DNA of 64,000 nt. It comes from Pseudoalteromonas rubra. GTDB lineage: Bacteria; Pseudomonadota; Gammaproteobacteria; Enterobacterales; Alteromonadaceae. The stretch's first letter is position 1, and each line of letters opens with the position of its first letter. The notes under the pieces were generated by a model. It did not search any database. It was not told the DNA's origin and saw only the letters and a program-made list of their open reading frames with translations. Below are positions 47,286 to 56,610 of the stretch, piece by piece. The stretch spans positions 1,284,120-1,348,119 of the forward strand of contig NZ_CP045430.1 of the NCBI RefSeq assembly GCF_005886805.2, in the 5' to 3' direction. The position numbers were made by a program, and so were the translations under genes.

Positions 47286-50200
47286 TATTACCTCCTATGA
47301 CAGCTCCTATTGCAGTACCATGTTGCCCATAATTTACTGGTGTCGATACGGATGGATCAAAAATAGTTGTGTTAGGCGCCTTGTAAATATTCTTGCCAAT
47401 ATTGCCTGCTACATTTCCAGCCAACCCTCCGGCAGCTCCAAGTAAAGCACTCCTCGCCACCTTTTCAACATCTATTTTTTCACGACATCCCGATTTAGAA
47501 TTATTAGACTTATCAGCTTCCTGATAAGAGGTATTAATAGCTCCTCCTAGCGCACCTGCAAGAGTAGCCCTAACTGCAGTTGAGCCAAAACCACCTAAAG
47601 CGCCAGTCCCAGCAGCCACAGCCAATCTACCTAAATGCAATTCTCGGGAACTAAGCTGATTATAGCCTTCATAAGCGAGGTTTATGAAGGCACCGATCAC
47701 TTGCGGCACCCATAACCCATTGGGGTCGATATTGCTTACAGGATTACTTACTGCATAAATGTAAGTGTTACTACCCCCCTTCAAACCAATCGGATCAGAC
47801 TGAAGATATCTGCCAGAATTAGCATCATAGTCCCGGAAAATATTATACCACGAGTCTTTTTCAGCGTCGTAGTATTGACCAGGGAAGCCAATATTGAAGC
47901 CTCCGACGCTATCCAGGATCACACTGCGGTTGAATGCATAAAGTTCAGCCTGCCAGACGACCTGCTTTGATGCATCCGTAAGCAGCTCCGGGCGACCCAA
48001 ATGATCGTTGTGTACATAGTAGACTTGGTCATTGTTAATATAAGCAACAACTTGCCCGTTGAAGTAAATGTATTGCTTTTGTGTCCCCTCTGCCATTAGC
48101 TGCCCACTCTGACTGTAAATAAAGTGGGTCTCAGTATCGTCTACCTTTTTAGATACACGTAAGCCCAAAGCATTGTACTTGTATTGCACACCACCTGACA
48201 CACCAACGAGGCGATTGAAGTTGTTATAGGTATAGCTACGTTTACCATCATTAATAATGTTACCGTTGCTATCGTAACTGAGTGAGAATGTTCCCTCCGA
48301 TCCTGCAATTTTACTCAAACGGTTGCTGTTGGATGCGTAAGTCAGAACATCATCCCCTTTATCTGCTCGCTTTATAAACGGAATAACGGTCGAAACACGA
48401 CCGTGCAACACCAGCCAACCAGCTTTCTTTTCGCCCATGGATGACTCTTTCTTTCGATTGCCGACTCTATCATAGCTATAAGTGCTCCCGATGCCGCTAG
48501 TGCCTTGTTGCTCGGAGGTCAATCGACTTGCACTATCATAACCCAGGTTGCGCGAAGCATCGGCGTTCTGTTTGTTGGTAATACTGCTAATCAATCCCGA
48601 TTTGCCATAGGCATATGTCAAATCCTGCACCCCAGACGTTTTGATAGAGGAGATTCTGTTGCCGCCGTCACGGGCTAAGGTTCTCTTAAGACCATTACCG
48701 AAGTTAAACCCCGTATTTGCACCAGTAGCGTTATAAGAGATATTTGAAATCAACGTTCGGTTCGTACCATTCGTATTGACTAACACACGACTTACTGTGT
48801 TGTCTTTGTTATACTCATAGACAACCTTGTTCCCCCCTGGGTAGGTAATTTGTGAAAGCCTGCCATACTGGTCGTAATCATGACTCGTTCTGTAGCCTAT
48901 GCCATTTATCGTATTTGTTTGGGTTGTGGGGTTACCGGCACCATTGTAACCAAAAGAGGTAGAACCAGATGGGTCGGTAATTTCAGATAATAAACCATTG
49001 CGATACTTGAAACGATGTAATTTCCCATTAGCGCTTAAGCGGATTAACCTACCGTGTTCGTCATAGTAATAATATATTTTATTGCCTTTCGCATCCGTTT
49101 TTTGCTTCAACATACCGTTATCATAGTAATAAAAATGTGTTGAACCGGTATCGGGGCTTTGTATTTTCTTTACTGTACCATCAGAGTTGTGGCTATAAAT
49201 AGTTGTGTTAAAACGCGCATCTCTGACAGAACTAAGTTTATCATCGTTATAGTTATATTCAGTAATGCCACCATCCGGAGCTGACTCAGCAATAACTCGA
49301 TTTAGGCCATCATATGTATAGCTGGTAATACTACCACGAGCGTCTTCTATGGATAATATGTTACCTACATTATCATAAGTGTACTCTCTTAATAATTTAC
49401 CATTGAGCGACTCAGTGAGCTTTCTTCCAAGCTCATCATAAGTTGCTGACGCTAGGCTGTGCTTTTGGCTGGTATTGGATGATTTATAAAACTGCTGAGA
49501 CAGGATGTTACCCATTTTGTCAAGCGTAAAGCTAACCACATCACCATTATTTTTTTGGATCTTTGTTAGTCTGAATGCCTGATCGTAGGTGTAATCGATA
49601 ACTAGCCCAGTTGAGTGTTTTTCTTGTGTGACCTGTTGCATCACATTGTATTTATACTCAATCTTAGCTTGGGACTGACCATCCGTAGTAACTTTAGTTT
49701 TGACTTCACCTCGCGGATAATAAGTAAATGTCTCAACCAAACCAGTTGGGTAGGCTATCTTGCCAACTCTGCCAAGTGCATCGTAGGACGAATAAGCCGT
49801 TCTTAGCCCTTTCTCTATTATTTGGGTTAAGTTGCCTTTTGTATCGTAATAGTAGAAGCTGGGCGAATCACCAAGTTTACTGGCCTCTACCTTAATTGTA
49901 TTAATCTGATTATTGCTATAATAGGTGTAGGTTGTGTTAACATACTGTATTACTGATAAGTTGTGATCCGTTTTCTCCCTTCTGGATATGTCTCCTTTTG
50001 AATTATAAGTGTAGTTTATAATATAACCTGGGCCTGCTTCCGATGAAATCTTCCTGTTTTCATTCCATATGAAACTATAAAGTGCTTCTTCCTTAGTTCC
50101 TTTTGCAACCACCTTAGTAATAACATCTCCAACGGCGTTATAACCATACTCAGTTACATAGCCATTTTCGTTGGTAACTGTTTTTATATAACCATTATCA

Positions 50201-51507
50201 TCGTACGTTTTAACCAATGACATACCGGGACAATAAGTTGAAGGTAGACTTTGTTTCTCTGTTTCTTTCCCACCTTCAAAGCCATACTTTACTTTGTGAC
50301 CCAGCGGGTTGGTGATTTCGACTGTTTTACCACCAAACCCGGATTCATATTTAAAAGTATGCTTGTCTATACCATGTGCATGTGAGCTCGAAATCGCTCG
50401 ATTGCCATCACTTTCGTATTCGAACCAAGAATAGCGAACTGAATTATAGTATACACCGGTAAGTTTTTTATAGTTATATTCAGAGTTTATATATGAAGAA
50501 TTAGCATAAGTATAACTAATTGAGTTACCGTCTGGGAAAGTGACAGATTTCAAAGAATAGCTATCTGAAAGTATCGGTTCTTTGTAATAGTTGTAAGTAT
50601 ACTCGTGACCCAACTGGTCGATCAATTTAACAACTCTACCACCACTAGTTACCAATTTAACATAGTTACCATTTGAACTTTCTATCTTTATCAAACCAGG
50701 TGTTCTTATAAATGAGTGACTGACCCCATTTTCTAAAGTCACCTTTATTAGCTTACCATCAGCACTATAAAGCTCTTTATCCCCTTTGCTCGATGTGAAT
50801 TCAAAAGTGCCGTTACTTTTCTTAACGACTGTTGCACCTTTCATGTACTTTTCAACATCGCCAGTGGCCTCATAGTTAACACCATCTAGGCTTTTAAAAT
50901 ATACTTTCTTTCCATTGTCTAGTACTTTATAAAAGCTATAGTGCCTATGATATTGGCCCGGACCGCTAAAGTTTTCCAATTTTACATCCAGAATTGTACG
51001 CCAGTACCATCCGAAAGAACCATTTACAGCAGCGCTACTGTCGTACGTCCGGGAAATCGAAATTGGGTTAAGGCCACCGCCAATAAAGTCAACAAATTCC
51101 TCAACCTTAGCTCCATCCTGATATCGAACAGGGTTACCAGCCGTCGTACACTCATTTTCTTCTTTAACTGAATTGCCACCTCCACCAAGCGAGTCTCCCG
51201 TGTAGGCATCATAGTAGTTATTTGGATCTGAATCCAAATAATTGTTAATATCCAAGGGCTCGTAATCATCGAAATCATCCCCGGGGGTTACTACCATGCA
51301 TTCGTCTGCTTTACATGGAGGAGGACCACTGTAGCAGTCGGTACAATCGTCCTGCGAATAGGCATTGGCAGAGTTTATACCCCAGCCCCATTCTAGCGTT
51401 TGAACATCTTCTGATGTCTCTTCATCTATATAGGTGTGTGTGGTAAGTGTTAAGTTTGTCGTGAACAACGCCAAATATAACGCTGACTTTTTGACACTAA
51501 TCTTCAT
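47272..51507 (-). CDS. Secreted Rhs/YD-repeat polymorphic toxin-like protein
   Basis: A 1411-residue protein with a Sec signal peptide (hydrophobic core about residues 9-22), a Cys/Asp-rich N-terminal region (about 55-75), a DUF6531-like start (GNPVRYQDGAKVEE, ISRTYDSS about 120-160), many YD repeats (about 250-1150) and the Rhs-associated core near 1180-1267 ending D-P-I-G-L ... N-P-V-S-N-I-D-P-N-G-L. After the core comes a unique tip of about 145 residues, rich in Gly/Ala with hydrophobic helices and no known nuclease motif. It lacks PAAR or VgrG domains, so secretion is Sec-type rather than by the type VI system. Overlaps Fic (11 bp) upstream and the membrane gene (14 bp) downstream. Confidence 0.9.
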   Translation of the reverse strand: MKISVKKSALYLALFTTNLTLTTHTYIDEETSEDVQTLEWGWGINSANAYSQDDCTDCYSGPPPCKADECMVVTPGDDFDDYEPLDINNYLDSDPNNYYDAYTGDSLGGGGNSVKEENECTTAGNPVRYQDGAKVEEFVDFIGGGLNPISISRTYDSSAAVNGSFGWYWRTILDVKLENFSGPGQYHRHYSFYKVLDNGKKVYFKSLDGVNYEATGDVEKYMKGATVVKKSNGTFEFTSSKGDKELYSADGKLIKVTLENGVSHSFIRTPGLIKIESSNGNYVKLVTSGGRVVKLIDQLGHEYTYNYYKEPILSDSYSLKSVTFPDGNSISYTYANSSYINSEYNYKKLTGVYYNSVRYSWFEYESDGNRAISSSHAHGIDKHTFKYESGFGGKTVEITNPLGHKVKYGFEGGKETEKQSLPSTYCPGMSLVKTYDDNGYIKTVTNENGYVTEYGYNAVGDVITKVVAKGTKEEALYSFIWNENRKISSEAGPGYIINYTYNSKGDISRREKTDHNLSVIQYVNTTYTYYSNNQINTIKVEASKLGDSPSFYYYDTKGNLTQIIEKGLRTAYSSYDALGRVGKIAYPTGLVETFTYYPRGEVKTKVTTDGQSQAKIEYKYNVMQQVTQEKHSTGLVIDYTYDQAFRLTKIQKNNGDVVSFTLDKMGNILSQQFYKSSNTSQKHSLASATYDELGRKLTESLNGKLLREYTYDNVGNILSIEDARGSITSYTYDGLNRVIAESAPDGGITEYNYNDDKLSSVRDARFNTTIYSHNSDGTVKKIQSPDTGSTHFYYYDNGMLKQKTDAKGNKIYYYYDEHGRLIRLSANGKLHRFKYRNGLLSEITDPSGSTSFGYNGAGNPTTQTNTINGIGYRTSHDYDQYGRLSQITYPGGNKVVYEYNKDNTVSRVLVNTNGTNRTLISNISYNATGANTGFNFGNGLKRTLARDGGNRISSIKTSGVQDLTYAYGKSGLISSITNKQNADASRNLGYDSASRLTSEQQGTSGIGSTYSYDRVGNRKKESSMGEKKAGWLVLHGRVSTVIPFIKRADKGDDVLTYASNSNRLSKIAGSEGTFSLSYDSNGNIINDGKRSYTYNNFNRLVGVSGGVQYKYNALGLRVSKKVDDTETHFIYSQSGQLMAEGTQKQYIYFNGQVVAYINNDQVYYVHNDHLGRPELLTDASKQVVWQAELYAFNRSVILDSVGGFNIGFPGQYYDAEKDSWYNIFRDYDANSGRYLQSDPIGLKGGSNTYIYAVSNPVSNIDPNGLWVPQVIGAFINLAYEGYNQLSSRELHLGRLAVAAGTGALGGFGSTAVRATLAGALGGAINTSYQEADKSNNSKSGCREKIDVEKVARSALLGAAGGLAGNVAGNIGKNIYKAPNTTIFDPSVSTPVNYGQHGTAIGAVIGGNIGNQ

Positions 51508-52480
51508 TAATTCTCCTTGGAAGATTGTTTTTTAGTAATTTATCAATTTTTTCAAAAGTAGAGAGTATTTGCGGGCATTCGAAGACGACTGTGCCTTCAG
51601 GGTATCGCATAGCCCTTGGTACTAATACATTATTGTCACATAGCGACTTTATAACGCTTTGAATATAGTCCACTCTCATGTTCAGTTTTTTAGCAAGGCT
51701 TGGTAAGAAAACCACAGGGTGGAACCAAAGAAATCGAATGACTAAAAGGTGTGATTGCGCCTGCGGCATCAGGATAAACGGAGTGGTCAGGTTTCTATTT
51801 GTAGTTTCGATTAAATCCAGACATTGTGAGCCTGTGGCCTCAGCCCAAGTCTGTGCCTGTGTCCAATAATCACAGTCAACATACTCCTTTGAGGTTAGAT
51901 CATATTGATGTAACGCGTTAAAGTAGTCATTTTTATCAGCAGAAAGGCGATATAAAAAGCTCAGTAGAAGGACTGGCTCCTTATGCAACTGAGCAACAGC
52001 CAGGGCTCTCGCCGTGCGACCATTAGCATCGTAGAAAGGGTGAATATTAACCAGTCTTGAATAATTAACTATTGTAGTTAATAAATTAGATTCTTGACAC
52101 TTAACATCGCTAACATATTCATTTATTAAATCATGTAAACGGTCTGGTGATGGGGGGATGTATAAGCGTTCACCATTTGGCGCTGAAACCTTGCACTCAA
52201 CCTTTCTTATTGAGTCATCAGGTTGACCGTTTAATAAAATAGCATTGACTCGGCACAGAGAGCTTAAGCTAACTCCCTGGTTAATAAAAAGACTAACTGC
52301 CTGATTAAAAGCTCGATTTAAATGAGCTTGCTGAAGTACTGCCTGATTACGAAAACCTGCTTGTGATTCAAAAAGCGCAATCTGCGCTCTCGTCACCCCT
52401 CTTGTCTGTCTTAAGCTAGAACCACCGGCTAAATAACGTACAAACAAGCGAGTTAAAATATCACCTTTTATGAAGTCCAT
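51497..52480 (-). CDS. Fic-family AMP-transferase
   Basis: A 327-residue protein with a helical Fic_N-like N-terminus (about 1-105), a Fic domain whose core motif H-P-F-Y-D-A-N-G-R-T-A-R is at 147-158 (catalytic His147, phosphate-binding Asn153, Gly154, Arg155 and Arg158), and a C-terminal winged-helix domain (about 235-325). It would transfer AMP or another nucleotide moiety to a target protein. No signal peptide is present. ATG 52480 is preferred to a GTG 12 codons upstream. Its stop overlaps the Rhs start by 11 bp, so it heads the operon. Confidence 0.88.
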   Translation of the reverse strand: MDFIKGDILTRLFVRYLAGGSSLRQTRGVTRAQIALFESQAGFRNQAVLQQAHLNRAFNQAVSLFINQGVSLSSLCRVNAILLNGQPDDSIRKVECKVSAPNGERLYIPPSPDRLHDLINEYVSDVKCQESNLLTTIVNYSRLVNIHPFYDANGRTARALAVAQLHKEPVLLLSFLYRLSADKNDYFNALHQYDLTSKEYVDCDYWTQAQTWAEATGSQCLDLIETTNRNLTTPFILMPQAQSHLLVIRFLWFHPVVFLPSLAKKLNMRVDYIQSVIKSLCDNNVLVPRAMRYPEGTVVFECPQILSTFEKIDKLLKNNLPRRINED

Positions 52481-52698
52481 CTTATAAAAAATAAAAAACT
52501 TAAAATACAGCACCACGTTATATCATATTTATTCCTGTTTTATGAATAAATTTACCAAACTAATGAAAAGATATAAATTATTGCAAGATAAGCTTCACCA
52601 AACCGCCGGAAAAGAACAAGAAACCTTAACAAATATTATAGGGTAAACACATTTGCAACAAATAATTCAAGCATTTAAACTCAGTATAATATACGATA

Positions 52699-52905
52699 CT
52701 AATTCGCGCGTTTTCTTGTTTCACAGGCCCGTAAAACGGCTCTTTTCTGCTCATTATCGCAAGACTGCCACGTCATAATCTCATTCAAAGTGCGATAACA
52801 GCCAACACAAACATCATTATCGTCAAGACAGCAATGACGAATACATGGTGACGGAACGATCTCCGTCTCACTTTCTGTCAACTCTGGCCTTTTAGTCACG
52901 CTCAT
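52699..52905 (-). CDS. DUF1289 small cysteine-rich protein
   Basis: A 68-residue protein of the DUF1289 family: SPCIRHCCLDDNDVCVGCYRTLNEI with the four spaced cysteines (probably a metal-binding knuckle), then a helix with W. Function unknown. ATG 52905 with AGGGGG upstream is favoured over the longer frame at 52929. The 52517-52698 gap before it shows nothing notable. Confidence 0.88.
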   Translation of the reverse strand: MSVTKRPELTESETEIVPSPCIRHCCLDDNDVCVGCYRTLNEIMTWQSCDNEQKRAVLRACETRKRAN

Positions 52906-52955
52906 AACAATTCCCCCTATTTTCGACATATTATACCCCTTTATACTCAGGCAGA

Positions 52956-52985
52956 GATCTTTTACTTGCCAGCAAGCAAAAGATC
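52956..52985. repeat. Imperfect inverted repeat between divergent genes
   Basis: GATCTTTT-A-CTTG / CAAG-C-AAAAGATC with one mismatch, in the gap between the DUF1289 gene and the oxygenase remnant. Could be an operator or a hairpin; the rest of 52906-53169 has no gene. Confidence 0.4.
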
Positions 52986-53169
52986 GTTAAGATGCGCGCA
53001 ACAAAGCAGGCAGCAAGCCAAGAGCCCAGAGCGATTGAAGTTAAGACACTGTCTTCTATTTCGCTTTATGACACTCTATTGAAATTTGCTACGACCATTA
53101 TAGGAAACCAGGTTGTCCGCTTAAGCCGATCTTCGTGCCAAACACGACGACTCTCCAACAGATGAAACA

Positions 53170-53786
53170 TTGTTTTCACTCGTAGCCAATGATCTGATAA
53201 GCCAGGGTTATAGTATTCGCCCAGGTGCGATACCTTGCGATCTGGTGGACGATTTACTGGCCTATCAGCACAGCATAAGTACCCAGAAATATGAACAAGC
53301 AGGCATAGGCCGGGCGATTACTTTTTACACAATGACTTTGTGCGGACAGACGAAATTTGCTGGATAAAAGGTGAGTCTGAGCCCGGCCAGCAGTGGCTGG
53401 ACTGGACCAGTCAGCTACAACAGTTCCTGAACCGTCGTCTATTCATGGGACTGTTTTCGTTTGAAAATCATTTTGCTCATTACGCTAGCGGCAGTTATTA
53501 CAAACGCCATTACGACGCATTTAAAGGTGAAACGAACCGAGTGCTGTCACTGGTTACTTATCTTAACCCCGGCTGGGGCCCTTATGATGGTGGAGAAATG
53601 GTACTCTATCGGGACGAAAATGACCTTGAGGGGATCAAGGTGGTCCCATTACATGGCACTCTGGTGCTGTTTCTAAGTGAAGAGTTTCCCCATGAAGTGC
53701 TCCCGGCAAGCCGAGACAGATATTCTGTCGCAGGCTGGTTTAGGGTAAATACCTCCCTTGCAGGAAAAATTGACCCTCCAAGATAA
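53170..53786 (+). pseudogene. 2OG-Fe(II) oxygenase (prolyl 4-hydroxylase-like), frameshifted
   Basis: Two overlapping frames together encode one protein of about 205 residues. The N-terminal part reads to GIGRA, then shifts; the C-terminal frame resumes F-L-H-N-D-F-V-R-T-D-E-I-C-W-I. Adding one G after GGGCG near 53312 restores G-R-A-D-Y-F-L-H-N-D-F-V. The C-terminal half has the iron ligands H-Y-D in YKRHYDAF and the distal His in EEFPHEVLPA, with the oxoglutarate Arg in RYSVAGW. The start is probably TTG 53170; no ATG is in frame. Either a real inactivating deletion or a sequencing error. Confidence 0.8.
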
Positions 53787-53835
53787 AAACGATCTCTAAG
53801 CCCGGCGGAAACACCTTAACCGGGCCTTAAATAGT

Positions 53836-54063
53836 TCAGGCCCAGGTATCCAAATGTTGCTCTTCGTCGTCGATCTCATTCTGATCTTCGTCTTTATTGC
53901 GTGCATCTTCTTCTTTATGCTTCTGCCGCTCCATCTCAACTAAGTGCTTTTTACGTTTAATTTTTTCAGCCCGGTTATCGAGCACACCTGCAACTTTAAA
54001 CGGGCCATCATGGCTCACCTGCAATCTGACAATCGGTGCCAGAAATGGTTTAAATGCATCCAT
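53836..54063 (-). CDS. Small charged hypothetical protein
   Basis: A 75-residue protein: a hydrophobic start (MDAFKPFLAPIVRLQV), then a highly charged Lys/Glu/Asp-rich helix (probable coiled coil) and an acidic tail. Not recognised. ATG 54063 has AGAGGTG five bases upstream, so it is preferred to the longer frame from 54090. It is convergent with the oxygenase remnant and divergent from the his operon. Confidence 0.65.
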   Translation of the reverse strand: MDAFKPFLAPIVRLQVSHDGPFKVAGVLDNRAEKIKRKKHLVEMERQKHKEEDARNKDEDQNEIDDEEQHLDTWA

Positions 54064-54234
54064 AACCCACCTCTTTATGTTGTATTTCATGCCTTTATTA
54101 TCGACAGTTATAATTTATTCTTTAATTTATGCAAAAAAGTACTTGCGCGCAATTCGTCACCTGTGTTTATCTATAAATACATTTTGAGCGTTCAACGCGC
54201 ATCACGTTTTATATAAACAATAAGAGAATTTGAC

Positions 54235-54285
54235 ATGCCATTTACACTGACAGCTATCCATCATCACCATCATACACCGGGATAA
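54235..54285 (+). CDS. hisL: his operon leader peptide
   Basis: 16-codon open frame M-P-F-T-L-T-A-I-H-H-H-H-H-T-P-G with five consecutive histidine codons, followed at 54362-54391 by an intrinsic terminator and then hisG. Ribosome stalling at these codons under histidine shortage would favour the antiterminator, the classical his attenuation mechanism. Confidence 0.9.
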   Translation: MPFTLTAIHHHHHTPG

Positions 54286-54391
54286 CCTGTCAGGTATTTC
54301 GCTGGTGGGTTATTCCTTCAAGGAACCTCCGGCGAACAAGCAATCAACATAATTTATTTTCGCCCTGAGGTTCCCTCGGGGCTTTTAGTTT
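54278..54391 (+). promoter_or_regulatory. his operon attenuator
   Basis: Alternative stems follow hisL: GGATAACC (in the hisL end) can pair with GGTTATTCC near 54317; TTCCTTCAAGGAA (54323-54335) can form a stem of its own and its AAGGAACC part can engage the terminator; the terminator is GCCCTGAGG-TTC-CCTCGGGGC with one G-U pair and a TTTTAGTTTTT tract (54362-54391). It precedes hisG by 20 bp. Confidence 0.85.
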
Positions 54392-54411
54392 TTAAACTTA
54401 GGAAATAAATT

Positions 54412-55311
54412 ATGAACACCAACAACCGTTTACGAATTGCCATTCAAAAATCTGGCCGACTTTCCAAAGACTGCCAGTCACTGCTTAAACAACTCGGAAT
54501 TAAACTTAACCTGCGTGAGCAGCGATTGATCGCCCACTCAACCAATATGCCAATCGATGTACTCAGGGTCCGTGATGACGATATTCCGGGTTTGGTCATG
54601 GACGGAGTCTGTGATTTGGGTATTGTCGGTGAAAACGTGCTGGTAGAAACTCAGGCTGAGCGCCAGCGTAACCAGCAACCCAGCGAAGTGACTAAATTGG
54701 CAAAACTCGACTTTGGCTATTGTCGCCTGGCATTGGCATGGCCTCAGGAACTGGGCATGCAAGACAAAGATTGGTTCAATGGCAAACGCATCGCTACCAC
54801 CTACCCCGAAATTCTTAAGCAGTACCTGGAAAAAGAGCAGATTGAAGCCAGCGTGGTGATGCTAACAGGATCTGTTGAGGTTGCACCACGTGCGGGCCTG
54901 GCTGATGCCATTTGCGACCTGGTCTCTACCGGTGCCACACTGGAAGCTAACGGCCTGATGCAGGGAGACACCATTTTGGAGTCAAATGCCTGCCTGATCC
55001 AAAACGCTAATCTTAATGACGATGACAAACTGTCGCTCATCAACAAACTCATGCCTCGCCTGCGTGGTGTAAAGCAGGCTAAAGAAAGCAAATACATCAT
55101 GCTACACGCACCAAAAGCGCGCCTGGATGAAATTTGTGCTTTGCTCCCTGGTACAGGTCAGCCAACTCTGTTAGCACTCGCCGGTAGCGAGGACTATGTT
55201 GCCCTGCACATGGTCAGCAGTGAAACACTGTTTTGGGAAACCATGGAAGAGCTTAAATCCCTGGGTGCTAACTCCATTCTTGTAATGCCAATCGAAAAAA
55301 TGATGGAGTAA
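54412..55311 (+). CDS. hisG: ATP phosphoribosyltransferase
   Basis: First, feedback-inhibited step of histidine synthesis (ATP + PRPP). The 299-residue long form starts [13 protein letters not shown] and has the PRPP-binding region around [32 protein letters not shown], plus the C-terminal ACT-like regulatory domain that senses histidine. No HisZ partner is needed for this form. First structural gene, 6 bp before hisD. Confidence 0.97.
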   Translation: MNTNNRLRIAIQKSGRLSKDCQSLLKQLGIKLNLREQRLIAHSTNMPIDVLRVRDDDIPGLVMDGVCDLGIVGENVLVETQAERQRNQQPSEVTKLAKLDFGYCRLALAWPQELGMQDKDWFNGKRIATTYPEILKQYLEKEQIEASVVMLTGSVEVAPRAGLADAICDLVSTGATLEANGLMQGDTILESNACLIQNANLNDDDKLSLINKLMPRLRGVKQAKESKYIMLHAPKARLDEICALLPGTGQPTLLALAGSEDYVALHMVSSETLFWETMEELKSLGANSILVMPIEKMME

Positions 55312-55317
55312 CAACGC

Positions 55318-56610
55318 ATGTTGATCTGGAATGAGGCTAACCGGGCGCAGCAACAGGCAGCACTCGCCCGTCCGGCAGTAACAATCAGTGACGAACTTCA
55401 GCAAGTGGTAACCGAAATCATTGCAGATGTCGAACTAAATGGGGATGAAGCACTGCTTGAATACGCCCGCAAGTTCGATAAACGCACGCAGCCCAGGTTG
55501 CTGGTATCAGCTGAAGTAATACAATCCAGTGAAGATGCAATTTCGCCGGAACTAAAGCAGGCAATCGATCAAGCATACAGCAATATTCGTGCATTTCACG
55601 CATTGCAAGTGCCAACAGAGAAGCGTCTCGAAACACAGCCTGGCGTTATTTGTGAGCTGAAGTATCAGCCTATCGACGCAGTTGGTTTATACGTGCCGGG
55701 AGGCAGCGCGCCACTCCCCTCTTCTGTGCTGATGCAAGGTGTGTGTGCGCAACTGGCAGGTGCACAAACTATTGTACTGTGTACCCCAGTCAACGGTGAT
55801 CAACAAATTGATCCGGCAATTTTATATGCGGCTAAAAAATGCGGGATAAGCACAATCATCGAAAGTGGTGGTGCCGGAGCTGTTGCGGCGATGGCACTTG
55901 GCACGTCAAGTGTGCCAAAGGTAGATAAAGTGTTTGGCCCCGGAAATGCGTTTGTCACTATGGCCAAACAATTGCTATCACAGTCTTTACCCGGGTTCGC
56001 GATTGATATGCCAGCAGGTCCGTCAGAGGTGTTGGTTATCGCCGATGAACGCGCGAACCCAGCCTATGTTGCAGCTGATCTGTTATCACAAGCTGAGCAC
56101 GGGCCCGACTCACAGGTGATCCTGCTCAGCAACAGTGAAACACTTATCATTGAAGTACAGGGCGAGCTGAACCGACAGCTATCTCAGCTCAGCCGTGCCG
56201 ATATCGCAAAACAAGCATTGGACAACAGTACCCTGATTTTAGTCACTGATATGGAACAAGCATTTGCGGTGAGTGCTGAGTATGGTCCTGAGCACCTTAT
56301 CTTGCAGCTCGGCGAACCAGAGCCTTATTTACCGTTAGTCAAAAATGCAGGCTCGGTATTTGTCGGAGATTATACACCTGAGTCTGCGGGTGATTATGCG
56401 TCGGGCACGAACCATGTATTACCGACTTATGGCTACAGCCGTTGCTACTCAAGCCTTAACCTGCTCGACTTTTATCGTACTTATACGCAACAGACAATCA
56501 GTAAAGGGGGTTTACAGAAACTGAGCAAAGCCATCTTACCCCTGGCGCAGGCCGAAGGTCTGGATGCCCACGCCAATGCTGTAAAAATCAGGCTGGAGAA
56601 TAACGCATGA
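55318..56610 (+). CDS. hisD: Histidinol dehydrogenase
   Basis: Final two oxidations, histidinol to histidine, with NAD+ and Zn. The 430-residue protein shows the motif VFGPGNAFVTMAKQLL, MPAGPSEVLVIAD, LLSQAEHGPDSQ with metal ligands Gln and His, and GTNHVLPT near the end. Its stop overlaps the hisC start as ATGA. Confidence 0.97.
   Translation: MLIWNEANRAQQQAALARPAVTISDELQQVVTEIIADVELNGDEALLEYARKFDKRTQPRLLVSAEVIQSSEDAISPELKQAIDQAYSNIRAFHALQVPTEKRLETQPGVICELKYQPIDAVGLYVPGGSAPLPSSVLMQGVCAQLAGAQTIVLCTPVNGDQQIDPAILYAAKKCGISTIIESGGAGAVAAMALGTSSVPKVDKVFGPGNAFVTMAKQLLSQSLPGFAIDMPAGPSEVLVIADERANPAYVAADLLSQAEHGPDSQVILLSNSETLIIEVQGELNRQLSQLSRADIAKQALDNSTLILVTDMEQAFAVSAEYGPEHLILQLGEPEPYLPLVKNAGSVFVGDYTPESAGDYASGTNHVLPTYGYSRCYSSLNLLDFYRTYTQQTISKGGLQKLSKAILPLAQAEGLDAHANAVKIRLENNA

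Noticed and set aside
47272..51507. Rhs protein as a type VI secretion effector
   Set aside because: It has a Sec signal peptide and no PAAR or VgrG-like domain, and no type VI genes are in the window.
54262..54276. Five His codons in a row, reminiscent of a vector His-tag
   Set aside because: They lie in a short leader peptide followed by an attenuator and hisG, so they are the natural hisL regulatory codons.
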